A model generated the notes under the pieces. That model did not search any database. It had not been told where the DNA came from and saw only the letters and a list, made by a program, of their open reading frames with translations. Of a stretch of DNA of 64,000 bases, positions 28,001 to 43,000 are shown in pieces. The stretch is taken from the NCBI RefSeq assembly GCF_032854445.1, contig NC_088295.1:49775385-49839384 (forward strand), given 5' to 3'. The position numbers were made by a program, and so were the translations under genes. Source of the stretch: Liolophura sinensis (taxonomy: Eukaryota; Mollusca; Polyplacophora; Chitonida; Chitonidae). How positions within the stretch are numbered: position 1 is the stretch's first letter; the number at the start of each line of letters is the position of its first letter.

Positions 28001-31000
28001 AAGTTTTTTCAACTCTAATCACGACACTGAATGTTGGAATAACTCTTTTTACCCATGTGTAAAAGATTACTGAAATAATGATCTGAAATATTCCTTCCTT
28101 CTGGTGAACATCCAGAAAAAAGGTGACATCAGAGTTCCTAGATACTATCAGGAATGGCTCTTAAAGCCCACCACAGTATTCAAATATCTGAATGCCCTTC
28201 AACACTCTTCAAAAAATTCTGAAAAATAAACGAAAGTATTTTTTCCCATAGTTTTCAGTTGACTGAATGATGAAGCTTACTTCACATTTTAGCTTCCTTT
28301 TACTTTAATCACTCTACCTTGGCCAAGTTGTTCTACAATCCTCACACAGAAGCCTTGCGCCCTCCACAAGTTTCCTAAAGGAGCCTGTCTGTGCTATCAT
28401 GGTGCTGTCATTAGTCACAAAGACTCTGTGAAGGCTTTTAGCTGTCACTGTGAGGCCATAGCGAACCCTGGCAATGTTTTGCAGAGCATCCACGTCTAGG
28501 CCACCTTTTACACCCTGTCTGCAGGCTTCCTTCAGAAGTTGAGCAGCACACAGCACTTCTTGTTCCTCGTCTTCATTTTGACGAGCACAGTTTTTGTTAC
28601 GATATGAGTCCTGTAGAGGTAACACCACAGCATCCACAAATGCACAGAGCAACATGTATAAAGATGTATAGAGATATGTGCATGTTGACAATTTTTCAGG
28701 AATTAGAGCTGCGGTAAAGAAACCGTTTCATAAAAACCTCAACGATAACTCACCCTTTATTGAATTCCTTAGCCAAGACACAGTTATAGAATTACTTATG
28801 AAAACAATCTAAACCTTTTTTAAATTTTTACAAGAACAAAAAAATCCACATGTATGTAAATGTATAAATAATACACCTTAATCTTTTAACACATGTAGCA
28901 AACAGTTACCAGAAGGTCTCCGCTATGTACATGTGCACACATAACTGAAGACAGCTTTAAAAACACCAGCAAAAACTGCCTTAAGTTACATGTATATGTC
29001 ACTTTATCACGTTGCCGTTCCACATATCTAAAATTTTTCCATAACCTAAGATTCTGAACAAACTTTGCCTGTCATATAAACACAAGTAAACATATAAACA
29101 TTGGGGCTCACTTTGTGCTCTGAAAGTGGGCCAACAAAACTGTTCCATACTTTCAGAAGAGATCTGACAGATTTTATAATGTTGAGGAAAGGCTTAAACT
29201 GTTATTCCAATATGACCAAACAAGACAGTGACTGTATTTTACCTAAAGTTTGGCCAACAAAAGTGCACTTCTCGAAGCATATAAAGGCCTTAAAATGCTA
29301 CTTTTGGTGCCAAAAGTTTCAGTTTTTCTGAATAAGAAATTTATCAAACTCCACAAGATGCCAGATGGATGAATCCATCAGGATCAAACGAAATGTGTCA
29401 CATGAAAAATGATCCAGACAACTGGTCACAGAAATACAGCAGTTTGGGCAGTGATGGATGTGTTATATCCAGACAACTGGTCACAAAATACAGCAGTTTG
29501 GGCAGTGATGGGTGTGTTATATCCAGACAACTGGTCACAGAAATACAGCAGTGTGGGCAGTGACAGATGTGTTATATCCAGACAACTGGTCACAGAAAAA
29601 CAGCAGTGTGAGCAGTGATGGATGTGTTATATCCACACAACTGGTCACAAAAATACAGCAGTGTGGGCAGTGACAGATGCGTTATATCCAGACAACTGGT
29701 CACAGAAATACAGCAGTGTGGGCAGTGACAGATGTGTTATATCCAGACAACTGGTCAAAGAAATACAGCAGTGTGAGCAATGATAGATGTGTTATATCCA
29801 AACAACTGGTCACAGAGATGGAGGTGTTATATCCAGACAAGTGGTCACAGAAAAACAGCAGTGTGGGCAGTGATGGATGTGTTATATCCAGACAACTGGT
29901 CACAGAAATACAGCAGTGTGATCAGTGATGGATGTGTTACATCCAGACAACTTGTCACAGAAATACAGCAGTGTGAGCAGTGATGGATGTGTTATATCCA
30001 GACAACTGGTCACAAAAATACAGCAGTGTGATCAGTGATGGATGTGTTTTATCCCAACAACTGGTCACAGAAATACAGCAGTGTGATCAGTGATGGATGT
30101 GTTATATCCAGACAACTGGTCACAGAAATACAGAAGTGTGAGCAGTGATGGATGTGTTACATCCAGACAAGTGGTCACAGAAATACAGCAGTGTGATCAG
30201 TGATGGATGTGTTACATCCAGACAAGTGGTCACAGAAAAACAGCAGTGTGGGCAGTGATGGGTGTGTTATATCCAGACAACTGGTCACAGAAATACAGCA
30301 GTGTGAGCAGTGATAGCTGTGTTACATCCAGACAAGTGGTCACAGAAATACAGCAGTGTGAGCAGTGATGGATGTGTTATATCCAGACAACTGGTCACAG
30401 AAATACAGCAGTGTGGGCAGTGATGGGTGTGTTATATCCAGACAACTTGTCACAGAAATACAGCAGTGTGAGCAGTGATAGCTGTGTTATATCCAGACAA
30501 CTGGTCACAGAAATACAGCAGTGTGAACAGTGATGGGTGTGTTATATCCAGACAACTTCTCACAGAAATACAGCAGTGCAAGCAGTGATAGCTGTGTTAC
30601 ATCCAGACAACTGGTCATAGATATACAGAGTTGCTTTGTCAGTTGTCATCACCACAGCAGGCTACTTAATTTCCAGACTTACCACTGGAACCTTAGGAAA
30701 ACTGTAGATTTAAGTTATTTTTACACCCTGAGAAGAAAGCTGATAAGGTTTGAGGTACTTTTACAGGTTAGGCCACGTCATATATTCCACATTAAGAAAT
30801 AAATAAAAAAAAAAAGCGCTTTGTGTCACCTTTAACCTGCAACGAGTATGTTGTTTACCTCAAAGCACTGTGTGACCAGCAGACTCATCTCCACCAGGTC
30901 GTGTATGTTGCCCTCATTTTCCTCCAGCCCCCTACATACGTCCTTTGCCTGATCAAAGAAGTCCCTCAGATGCTTAATTACATCAACTTCTGAACTGAAA

Positions 31001-34000
31001 ATGTAAAAGCAAGCAAATGTCTTCAATTTTTAAACTTAAAACCATGGTGAACAACTATCATCTTCATGAGGACTGAAAAGACAGAATTAAAAAAGTCAAG
31101 CATATAAATGTCATCTCAGCTTCTAAACACTCCAAAAAGCATAGTGAACAATGGTCAACTATCAGCTTCTGTATTGCAGTCAAGCAGACAAATGTCATCA
31201 ACGCATGACTGAACCACACAAAGCATAATGGACAAATGTCATTTTTTCTGAACTGAAAAAGATCCTCCCCAAAAGCATCAACTTCTACATTCAACATTTC
31301 TTAACTGTAAACGTCTATAGTTTCTGAAATGAAAACTATGACAAAAAAACAAACAAAAACAACAAACAACTATGCTAGGGCCTACCTGGCTCTCAGGAGC
31401 AGCTGCAGTAGAAAGGATCTCACAACAGGGTTAGGATCTATGCCACTGTCCAACACTGACATTGTCTTTGTACGAAGCCAATATCTGTGATGTTTTGACT
31501 CAAGTCTTTTTGTGACAAACCCCATCAGTTTTTGGACAACCTGGCCATCTGGTGGGGAGTCATTGGCAAAACAAAGCTGGGACACCAAAGCCATGAAGAA
31601 ACTGTTACAGCGTTGTTGGTAGGATGAGAAAGCTTCCAGGGATTTTCTAAATTCAAAAAAAAAAAAAAATGACCTTCCTCACATTCCATATAAACACAGC
31701 AGACAGAATTTCCCATTTTTTGTAAAAATAATAAACCACTATATAACAGGCGTCAACAGAATAATGAGGCAGAGACTTCCGTTTAATTCTGGGTGGGGAT
31801 CAGGTCTTAAACACTTTACAACAAGTCATGTTTGTGTTTCCATCCATACACGTGGTCCCCTTTATTCACAAAGAAAACACTAACATAAAGAAAGTATCAG
31901 AAGAAAGATCACTTAACAATGCCCAGAAAAATGTTTTGAGTTTGGCCAATGCTATCATATTTCGAGCATGCTGTGTGTGCAGCAAAAACCTGCTACTGTA
32001 GAATACAATGGTTCAAACATATTTTGCTCTGTCAAAAAAATTCATAAAAAATAAATCGAACCATTTTCTTGTACAGTGTTTTATCTCACATAAATTTCAT
32101 GCATGCTATTGTCTGTACCTTTATGCCAAGTGTCTAGGAAATGAAAGAAAAATAAAATTTTAACCGTTCCATCCAGCTCCATTTAGCCTTATCAAATTTG
32201 ACAAGTGGAATGAAAGCAGAACAAAGCTATTACCCAAGCCAAATTCAGACAATGCAATGTGTTGGATGGTGCAATTGCATGAAATAGCATGTCATATTTT
32301 CACTCAACTAGTCGAACTTAACATGTCAACTCCACAATCACAATGTGTGCAAGTTACCTTCTGCTTATAGCATGTATTACCTATTATCTGTCGCTTCTTT
32401 GGGTTTATAGTCCTCTGGGATGATTTTATGACAAACTGGGCATTCCTTGTCAGCCGCCGCAAATCCATGAAAGCAAATCTCGCAAACTACATGTCCACAC
32501 GGGAGTAACATAGGTACTGCTTTCATTTCTTCCTTGCAGTTTTCACAGCGTTGTGACATCCTACAAGAAATTTGCCTTCAATGTTTTAATATCAGGTATA
32601 TTTTACAGGCAGACAAGATTTGTTTATTTGACTGTAAACCCATACTCAAGAAGCTCTTTATTCCCAGGCTGTCAGTTTTTATGGGTGGCGTCCACAGCTG
32701 TCAGTTTTTATGGGTGGCGTCCACGGCTGTCAGTTTTCATGGGTGGCGTTCTGATGATACTACTACATACAACTTTGTACATCTTGATGAGCAAACACAT
32801 GGACAAAATTTGCCAGGTACAACAAAAGACTTTACTGTGACTCAATATTTCTGCACTTTATTTTGCCATCAACAGGACAGTGATACTACAGGATTTTGAA
32901 CATACTTGTATTTCTCCTTTTAACTATGGTATAATCCTGAGTAAAGCTTGTCAAAACGCTTACGCTTCCAACCTTTACAATTACAAGGTGTACCAGAGGT
33001 ATACTTGAGGTACACCCGAGGTGTACCATTGGGGTGTAGCATATCTGAACTGAGGTGTGTATAACGTATACTTGAGGTGTATCTGAGGTACTGTCTATTA
33101 TGCAAATTAGTACCTCAAGTACACCTATAGTACACCTCAGTGGAGGTCAGCCCTGTAAATATTAGGTAAAAACTATGATGCCTGAGGTACAACTGAGGTA
33201 TAGCTGAGGTACATACTCATAGGCAAGGTAGATGTACACTGTTTTCACTTTTATTTTGTTACAAAACATGCTATAAAATACTTAAATATTGGCTGTATAA
33301 ACTATAGATAAATTTAAGTAAGTTTGTAAGTGCATGCTGTTCTTTGTTTACAGTATCTGTAAATCTCAGCTGACTTACCACAACAAAGGTGATATACATA
33401 TTTACATGAGGCTTTCTGGCTGCTTGATCCAAATTTAGTTCTACTCCTTTTTTCTGCCTTTCAGAACCGTTCATGTGCCCAACATGTTAAAAATTCTGTC
33501 CCAGGAGGCACCAATCAGTGCATAAATGGGTTGTTTTCTCACAGCCTGGAGTACATATATACCTTGTTCAGGGTAGCCATCTTGGAACAATCAGGGGCTA
33601 ATATGTCTGTGCTCTGTGACTGCTCAATATTTGCACACAGAATGGCAAGTCATTATGGGGTAAGACAAAGCTTATATTTCTTCATACTTAGATTGGTGTT
33701 TCATGTCATGATTAAGAACACTTATATGACAATATTCCAGAGGGAAGCCACAGCACATTAACAGTAGCTCACAAACTCCATGACTAAGGCCACATAAGGA
33801 GTCATTATTATGCTCTCCGGCCAATAAATGTAGTTATAATTAAGATGGCTTTAAGAACTTGTACATATATATATATATATATACATATACACTTGTACAC
33901 ACAGATAGGCATAAGTCTGTAAAATCAAAGGATGAAGCAAATGTTGGGGAGTTTTCCGGCTTGTTGTTCAAAAGTTCACTCATTCATTCAAAATTGTATA

Positions 34001-37000
34001 AAATTAAAGCCAGGCACACATCATAATACAAAGCAAATGACATTTTAGTTAAGGCCAATTCCTAATATGTTTTTGTACAAATGGGCCTTGAACTCCTTGC
34101 GCCCAGGTTCAATATCAAAATATATTGTAAAAATCAAACACATACCGAAAGAAATGGCTGAAAGCACCCTTGTTGCTTTGTTTCAAAAATTTTTCCACTT
34201 TCTCAAGACTTGGCAATTGTTTGAAATTCACATCATCTTTGATCAGCTGTAACAGGATAAAAAATAAAATAAAACTGTATTCTCACAGCATTCTCAGTTC
34301 AATTACTAGTACCACGTACCAAGATAACCGACAACTGACTTGGAAATGAATGGTCAGTGTACAATAACTGGTGTTTAGCATGGTACTTAATGATTCATTT
34401 TTAACTATTTGTTAATTGTCAGATTTAATATACTGGGTGGAGGAAGCCAGTGTACGCAGAGTAGACCACTTTTCCTCGCCAGCAGGCCAACAAACCATCT
34501 TAATTTAAAGCTGGGCATCTTCCCCTATCATTAAGAGCGCATTCTGCACAATTTTCCACATTTCAAATAGTGTCCATGTAAAAATGAGTATCTATTGACT
34601 GGGGTATGTACCTGTCAAAACTGCAAAGGTTCATGTCAGTTTGATATAAATCATTGATGTGATGAAAGTCTTGTTTTTGCCTAGGAGTAACCACAGATAC
34701 GTGTTCATCATGTATACTGTGAACGGAAATGTAGAACTTCTGTACATGTCAATACACAATACACCTTTTAGATGAAGTTCTGGAGTCAAATTCTTGCAAA
34801 ATCCATAAGTACTTAAACCTGTTAAAAAGTTGCAATAAGTATTGTCTGAATGCTTATTGCAATAAATCTGGTGGGGTTGTTTAGTTATAGTTTTCAGATG
34901 CCTGTAAGGCTTATTGTGAAAAGCTTAATAATGATGGCCCAATCTTTTGTCCTATGTCCTCACCTCCCACAATGCCATACAGCGTACAAATTTCAACTTC
35001 TTTGCCCCCTTGGCATCAGGAGGACAAACATGTTCAATGAAGAGTTTCAGAACCTGAATTCTGTCCCAAGTATTCCTGGGAAAAAATAAAAATAATAAAA
35101 AAATAAACAAACAATTAAATAAACAAATTATTTAATATTAACTTAAGACAGCTGCCTCCAACTTTCACAATTAACTATGAATGCTCTGTGTACATGTCCA
35201 TGTGTCCTGGCTTACAAAAAATAACAATATCTCTTGACAACTTATGAACTACTTTAATTACATATTCAAACAGTTTAATTTATCGATAGCTGTATTCACT
35301 TATTTGATTGATGATGTTTATGCTGCCACGTACAAGTAATGTCAGAATTTCCCAGATGTTCTTGACTAAAACTGCAGAAATACATGCAGTAACTAACATA
35401 ATTATTGTTATTCTTTGCTTGACAAGCATACAAGCTGTTGTACACATGCATTTATCACAATTCTAAGACAATTCTAGGCTTCTGATTGGCCCATATGTCT
35501 TGGATAAGCTCTCATATTTGCTCAACAGGCAAGGACTATAGCCTCAACCATTGGATAATACTTCAGAATATTGTCAACCTTGTCATATATTAAACAGCAA
35601 CTTTTACTGCGACTTTAATATGCACATTTTTAATTTGACGTTGGAGAAAAAACTACATTGATTGGATTGGTCAGTTACAGGGCTTCACAAAAAGTATATT
35701 TTTATCAGTCAACACATACTAATGCCTTTAAAATATGCTTGAATAAACACCTTGCAAACATGTGAAAAGGTTGAAGAATTACAGTACCTAGTGAGTCATT
35801 TATTTCAAAACAGTTTTAATGATTCAGCACATAACAACAGCATATGGAAAAACTTCTTGTAACATTGATTTTAGGCAATTGCATTGCATGCCTTGGCAAG
35901 TATATTTTCTCAGCTCAACAATGTTCCGAGCCAGGATGAGTACTTTTCTTCTCATTGTGTGACAGTGGCATAGTGTTCGTCAAAAAACGGCAGATGTGGG
36001 CTAAGTACCGGTAATAATTCAAGGAAGTCTGTTCGCAATGCTCTCCACTGTGATAAACTCATTATGGAATGTACCAGTGTGTGGCATGGTCATATGGCCT
36101 CATATTTCGTCTCAAAGATGAATTTCCTTGATGAAATATCAGGCCGTATACCCACTCAACTTGCTGGTATATCAATTATAGTGTATGGTATGGTTCCTGT
36201 GGGGAGTCACTGACTGGTCCTACCTGGTCTCTGTCAGAGCCTCCCATCGTGTCCTCCTCATCTCCTCCCTATCTGTACCTTCCTGCTGGGAGAGACACAC
36301 CCTCTCTATCACCGGCTTTACAGACAGCACCTTTTCTAGCCAGACTTTCTTCCCCTTGGCCGTGTCCATTTCCTCTTTGCTTGGTTGCAGGCTTTGAAGC
36401 ACATGGTCAGTGGCAAGGATGTCAATCAGCTGAGAGCAAATCAGGCCAAGAGGTAACATGTGTACCATAATACTTGCACTTATTTGTTTGTTTATCTCTT
36501 TGATTGTTGTTCAGCAACATACTCACATGTAATATAATAATTATAGTATAATAATTTTATACAGTGGTGGTCATTCTTATAATTAGAGGAAACAGGAGTG
36601 TCTGTGGTAAACCACTGACCTTTAGCAAGTTTCATACACCTCAGCTTCCCTACATGTGACATATCGCTATATGAACACCTCATTGGTGGAAGACAAATGG
36701 AACGTCGCATTCATGTGGCCATAGGTCAACAGCCCTGAGAGCTTCACTGACCTGTCACCAAGGCCTTCAGTGCCAAGAGGGCGGGGAATTCTACAGATTT
36801 ATTTGCAAAGACTGACACTAAGCCTACACTCCGTGACCTTTAACCACCAGATCAAGGCCCATTCACCTCATCGTACATCGAGTTCAAGCATGGAATATCA
36901 AAATGACATCCAGCTAAGGAAACAGATAGTGAGATTTGAACAAAAAAATATCTGCATGTTTTATACAATGTGAAAACTCAGTGGCAGAAAGCCTCGCAGG

Positions 37001-40000
37001 CATGGCTAACAGTATATAGTGTAGTTTCTATCTGTACTTGCAATAACAAAGCATTGTCCAAGTAATCCAGTTATGTTCAGTTTTACCTTTACAGCACCTT
37101 TCCCATTGTAAGCCTTCACTTAATTATGACGGCAGATGATCATCATATGATCATCAAGTGATGATATGATCTCTGATTCTGTAAGACGGGTTGGAAGTTG
37201 GAGGTCATGTGACCACCCACTTGTGTCTAAAACAAAATGGCCACCCAATGTTAAAGCATTGCGGAAAAGGTCACTTTTTGCCACTTCGCTAGCAGCCAGT
37301 AAGGTCTAGTTGTACAAAATAATGTCACGAAAGCTCTGCAGAAATACTCAGACTCTCTGTAAAGCTGAAAATTATACAAATCCAACAGATACAAGATTGC
37401 TGACAGCCATTCAAAAATAGGCATTTTCCCGTGCAATAACGTTGGGAGAACCGTTTTCTTCACCCACCCCGTTTGTTACTAAGGAGATCAAATGGTCTCT
37501 AGCTTCTGATCCATCTTACAGAATGAAGATTTGAACACTTAAAATAGCACCTTTGTTGGAGTTTAATTCCCGCTATAACTATATTACTTACGATCTCTGA
37601 CGACTTGTGCACAAAATGATCTGGGTTTGTCTCCAGGAAGTGTTCCACCGACTTTGCACAATCCTGCCAAACCTTGCTCAGACTGGAGAAGTTCTGGAGG
37701 TGACCTTGACATTCATCATAGACTTGGTGCACTTGAACCAACGAAGAGATTAGCCCTTCGCCATCGTCACGGCTGATGACAATGGCATGTACACTCTGAC
37801 ATATCAACTGTATTGAGAAGAAGAGAATTTCAGATGAAAACTTAGATGATGTCTTTTTTCACTCCAAAACACTTCTGATAGTCACTATTAAAAGTACTTG
37901 TTGTCTGAACTTGCTCAAAAGTGTATTAATCTTTAAGCCTGGAGCCAGCCATTCAAAACAGTATTTAAAGTTAAGTCAGGCGTTATTCATGCATATCACT
38001 AAATTGAATATTATCTTATTATTTATTCATTTATTTATTCGATTGGTGTTTTACGCTGTAGTCAAGAATATTTCACTTATATGACGACGGCCAGCAATAT
38101 GGTGGGTGGAAACTGGGCAGAGTCTGGGGGAAACCCACGACCATCCGCAGGTTGCTGTTAATCTTCCCATGTATGGCCGGAGAGGAAGCCAGCATGAGCT
38201 GGACTTGAACTCACAGCGACCGTATCTTATTAGAAAGTCAAATGCAACTTATATATATTCAAATCAGAAATATAGTTAATACCAATCATAAATCCTAATA
38301 AACTTGTGAACAACTGACATCAGTTACTCAAAGTTTAGTCCAGACTGAATTTCTATTTGTTATGCTGTAGAGTTAGATTGTATGAAACACTTTCAAGTTC
38401 TATAAAAAAAAAATGTTGGCAAACAGGCTTCTCTCATTATTCTAGAGCATTCATAAAGTATCTTAACAGTTTTCAATGTAATGCGTGACAAAAAATGCCA
38501 ATCGTTCTCTTTTTTTAAAATTAGAACATTGTGATATCACTGTTAGTAACCTTGATACATTCTTCAAGGACATCACTGGCAGTGTGATGAATGAAAAAGG
38601 CCCACATTTACAGCAAGATATTCCAAAATTCATGGCATTTTGAGCTATCATAGAATGCTTATATGTGCAAGGTATATTTCTGACTGCAACAAAATGTCCA
38701 TGAAATCTACATGTACTTGTGTTCAGGTAACCACAAGAAGTAGTCCTGACTCTGGATAAACTGGTATGTAGATTCTGCTTGCTTTAATATTTGGCAACAA
38801 AGAACACAGAAATATATGGTTTCAGGTTTAACTCACGTGTGAGAAATTTGGATCTTGCAAGACTGTTGTTTTGTACATCAACCGATCAGTGTTGATGGAA
38901 ATGTTACATGACTATAGACAAAATGGCTGCTAAACCAATGTGGTATTATTTTGTGCAGTCACATGACTTTGAACATAGCATGCGAGTTTTATTCAGCTGT
39001 AAAAATATAAACAAATAGCAAATGTTTGGAAGACAACATTGTTGATAATTGACACTGCAATCTGAAAATCTATTTGTCGGTTTGAGCTGGTCTTCACCTA
39101 CAGATTGCATACATGTATACAAAAAAAAAACAACAGAAAAATGCAACACCAACATTCCCACAAATATACTCCTACAACTTTAACTTCAAATCATTTCAGG
39201 GGCCTCCCTGGTTCAGTTGGTTAGCGCGCTAGTGCAGCGTAGTGACCCTGGAGCCTCTCACCAATCCGGTCACTGTGAGTTCAAGTCAAGCTCATGCTGA
39301 CTTCCTCTCTGGCCGTATGTGGGAAGGTCTCAGCAACCTGCGAATGGTCGTGGTATTCCCTCGGGCTCTGCCCAGTTTCCTCCCAACATAATGCTGGCCG
39401 CTGTCGTATAAGTGAAATATTTTTGAACACCAATCAAATTAATCAAATAAATCAAATCATTTCATATCAAAAACCTTTGCACTTCACCTTTGAGATTGTT
39501 GTCTTTAATATTTGACTTCCAATACACTTCTTAAACAACAGCAAACTGGAGTTTCTTACTAAACTAAAAAGTCATAACAGAGCACTGTTTAGTTCATATG
39601 TTCAGAAAGTACAGTATACCTTGTGTTCAACGGGGCTGGAGGTTGGGTGGATAATGGAAATAAAGTCTTGCAGGTAACATTTCAGCAGTTCATCCTTGTG
39701 TTCAGCCTCCATTACAGAATTCAGCACTCTTCCAATGCCAGAGTCAGCCAAGAGTCGTGCCATGGTGTCAGTGTCTACAAAACAAAACTTCAAATGTGAA
39801 TGTGAGTGTAGGCAAACAACAGAACTGCTCACATGAATGTGAGTGTAGGAAAACAACAGAACTGCTCACATGAATGTGAGTGTAGGAAAACAACAGAACT
39901 GCTCACATGAATGTGAGTGTAGGAAAACAACAGAACTGCTCACATGAATGTGAGTGTAGGAAAACAACAAAACTGCTCACATGAATGTGAGTGTAGGAAA

Positions 40001-43000
40001 ACAACAGAACTGCTCACATTTATGTGAGTGTAGGCAAACAACAGAACTTCCCATGTAAATGTGAGTGCAAGAAAAAGCGAAACTGTCCTCATGGAGATGA
40101 GTGTACGAAACAACAGAACTTCCCATGTGAATTTGAGTGAATGGAAACAGCAGAACTTCCCACACGAATGCGAGTGTGGGAAAACAACAGAACTTCCCAT
40201 GTAAATGTGAGTGTAGGAAAACAACAGAACTTCCCATGTGAATGTGAGTGTAGGAAAACAACAGAACTTCCCATGTGTATATTAGAGTAGGAAACAACAG
40301 AACTACAGAACTTCCCATGTGGTTGTGACTGTAGGAAAGCAACAGAACTTCCCATGTGAATGTCAGAAAACAACAAAACTTCCCATGTGAATGTGAGTGT
40401 AGGAAAACAACAGAACTTCCCATATGAATGTGAATGTAGGAAAACAACAGAACTTCCCATGTGATTGACAGTGTAGGAAAATAACAGAACTTCCCATGTG
40501 AATTTGAGTGTAAGAAAACAACATAACTTCCCACATAAATGTGAGTGTAGGAAAACAGCACAACTTCTCGTGTGAATGTGGGAATAGGAAAACAAGAAAA
40601 CAACTCTAAATAACTACTGATGCTAGTCATGTAAAATTGGCCATAGGTGAATCATGACAAATCAGATAAAAAAATAGGTTCATGGTCATAAAGCTCCATT
40701 ACATTAGGAAATGTGCTACACTAATACCAAAACAGGAGCTAATTGCACTTGATTTTTAGTCACAATGAAATGATCTAACAAAGAAAACTCATATATGTAC
40801 TGTACATTTTACTACATACATATTAATCCCCTGATAGAGAGCAAAATCATGGAAACAAGAAGTATGCATGAATCTGTTAGTACATATACACTACAACTCC
40901 ATTTTACCTTTTATTTCAGAACTGCTTTTCAGTAGATTCCTGACTTTGCTTATGAGGATCCAGGAAAAGGGCAACTGGGGAGACGGTATTGTCACCCCAA
41001 ACCCAAACAGTTTGGAGTAGATCTCTCTCAGCTCAATTTTCCTCTTGGGAGACAGAAGCTCCTGGTAGTCTAGCGGAGTGGCTTCAGGGTCATTCATAAG
41101 CATCAACCACAGGTGTCTCTTCCAGGCAGACATTTCATCACCTGACACCCCATCAGGCATCAGCAGGTCCAGGTTGTTGTTAGTGTCCATGAAGGCAATG
41201 ATGCCAGCCAAAAGGGGTGTCATTTTGTTCTCAATTACCTGCATCCATGAGCGTCTGAGAGAAAACATGTAAAACATCTTCAATTTGACATTAAATAAAT
41301 TTTTCTGGTTTCACATTTGACGTAGCAATAAACCTGTTTGGAAAGACATTTACATTAAATTTGGTTTTGAACGTAAGTGAAATGAAGTGGAGGGAACCCT
41401 CATTTCCTAAAACAATCCCTGAAAATAAATGCATGTCTTAGAATCCTGGATTTAGAAATGTCAAAACAAGAACTAAATCTCAAAAAACAGCCAAATTAAT
41501 TAAGTTATGCAGAAGACGGAAAATGTTTGAAAACATATGCGACATGACAACATCACTTTTTGTGCTGTACACAACCTCTTAAATCACATGTAGCTTTTTG
41601 TTGATAATGTACCTCAATGTTCCTGCCCTGCTGATCACATCTGGTCTAGCAGCTTCATCGCAAAGCCAGGAGCGTGAAATATCAACACATGTCAAGCGTT
41701 GTTCACGGATGTTCAACAGTTCAACGAGGCGTTTGTTTATAACTTCTGTAAACCTCAACTCCCCTGCAACATGATTTCAGGCTTATAAAAAAACAAATTT
41801 ATAGTACACAGTTAATCACTTAACAATCATCTATTGTTTCAAGTTTGTCACAAATCCTTTTATTCCATAAAATTGTATGTGATTAACAGTGATGCAAATC
41901 ACATGCTCTTTGAAAGATTAATCACCCATCTCTTCTACTGTTTGCACAGCAGGGTGATTAGCTGGTGGAAAATCCCCACAAAACTATTTGTTAATATAGT
42001 ACACTTGTTATCACATCCAGTATATCTTCATCTGGAATGATTTTGGGAGTCTCTGTTAGGTAACTTGTCTCATAAATGGGTTTTACACTCCATTTGGACT
42101 CTTGGCCAATGAAGTTGCATGTTCGTGTCCAGCCCGTGCTGGTTGTGTTGCGGCTTTAAGCATGACAAGTACTGCAGCTTTTTTCCCCCTACTTTTCCTG
42201 GATTCTTCAAACATAATCCAAGATTGGTGCTGCTATATAAATGAAATTAAACACGCTTTCTGGAAGTATTGGGAAAGCGATACATGTTCCCTACCATCAT
42301 AATACCAACAGAGCAAAAATGACCAGAACCTGATCTAAAACTTGTACTGCTTAAAGCTATGTATCAAGTATTAATACCACGACGAACAGACAGAAAAGGT
42401 GTAAACCTATAAAGTCTCCTCAGGTACCGACTAATCAATGAAAATTACCTACTATCAATTTTCAATTTTACTGAACAATAATTTTACTAATGGTAAGGCA
42501 GCTAACCTGCTGTGGGGCCATTCAACAGTTCAAACAGGAGGTGGACTCGTGCAGTTGTCCTGTTGTGGTTGTCATCATCATCCTTAATCATGGAGGCTGC
42601 TGCCTGCAGACATTTGTGAACAAACATGCTGGTGTCCAGAACAGGGTTCCCTGCAGCTGGAGAGGCCAACGCTCCAGCATTCTCACCCTCCCAGTCCATC
42701 TGGCTTCCCTCTTCTTCTACGACATCCACATCCACTGCTTCTGACTGTTGTGGATTCATGTGCACTGAGTGATCTTGTTGAAAAGTTGCAAACTGTGGTG
42801 CGGTTACATTGCCAGGATTGGCAGGTTGCTGAAGCAACTCTCCAATACTGCGTTTAAACAGTTTCACTATGTTTGGGATATTTTTTTCCACAGGGCGAAG
42901 CTCATCTATGTGCACTGATTGCCATTTACCTATCTGTAAAGCATGAATAGAGAGAAGTTGTTAACGGCATACTAAAAGAGTTTTATACCAGGATTTATTT

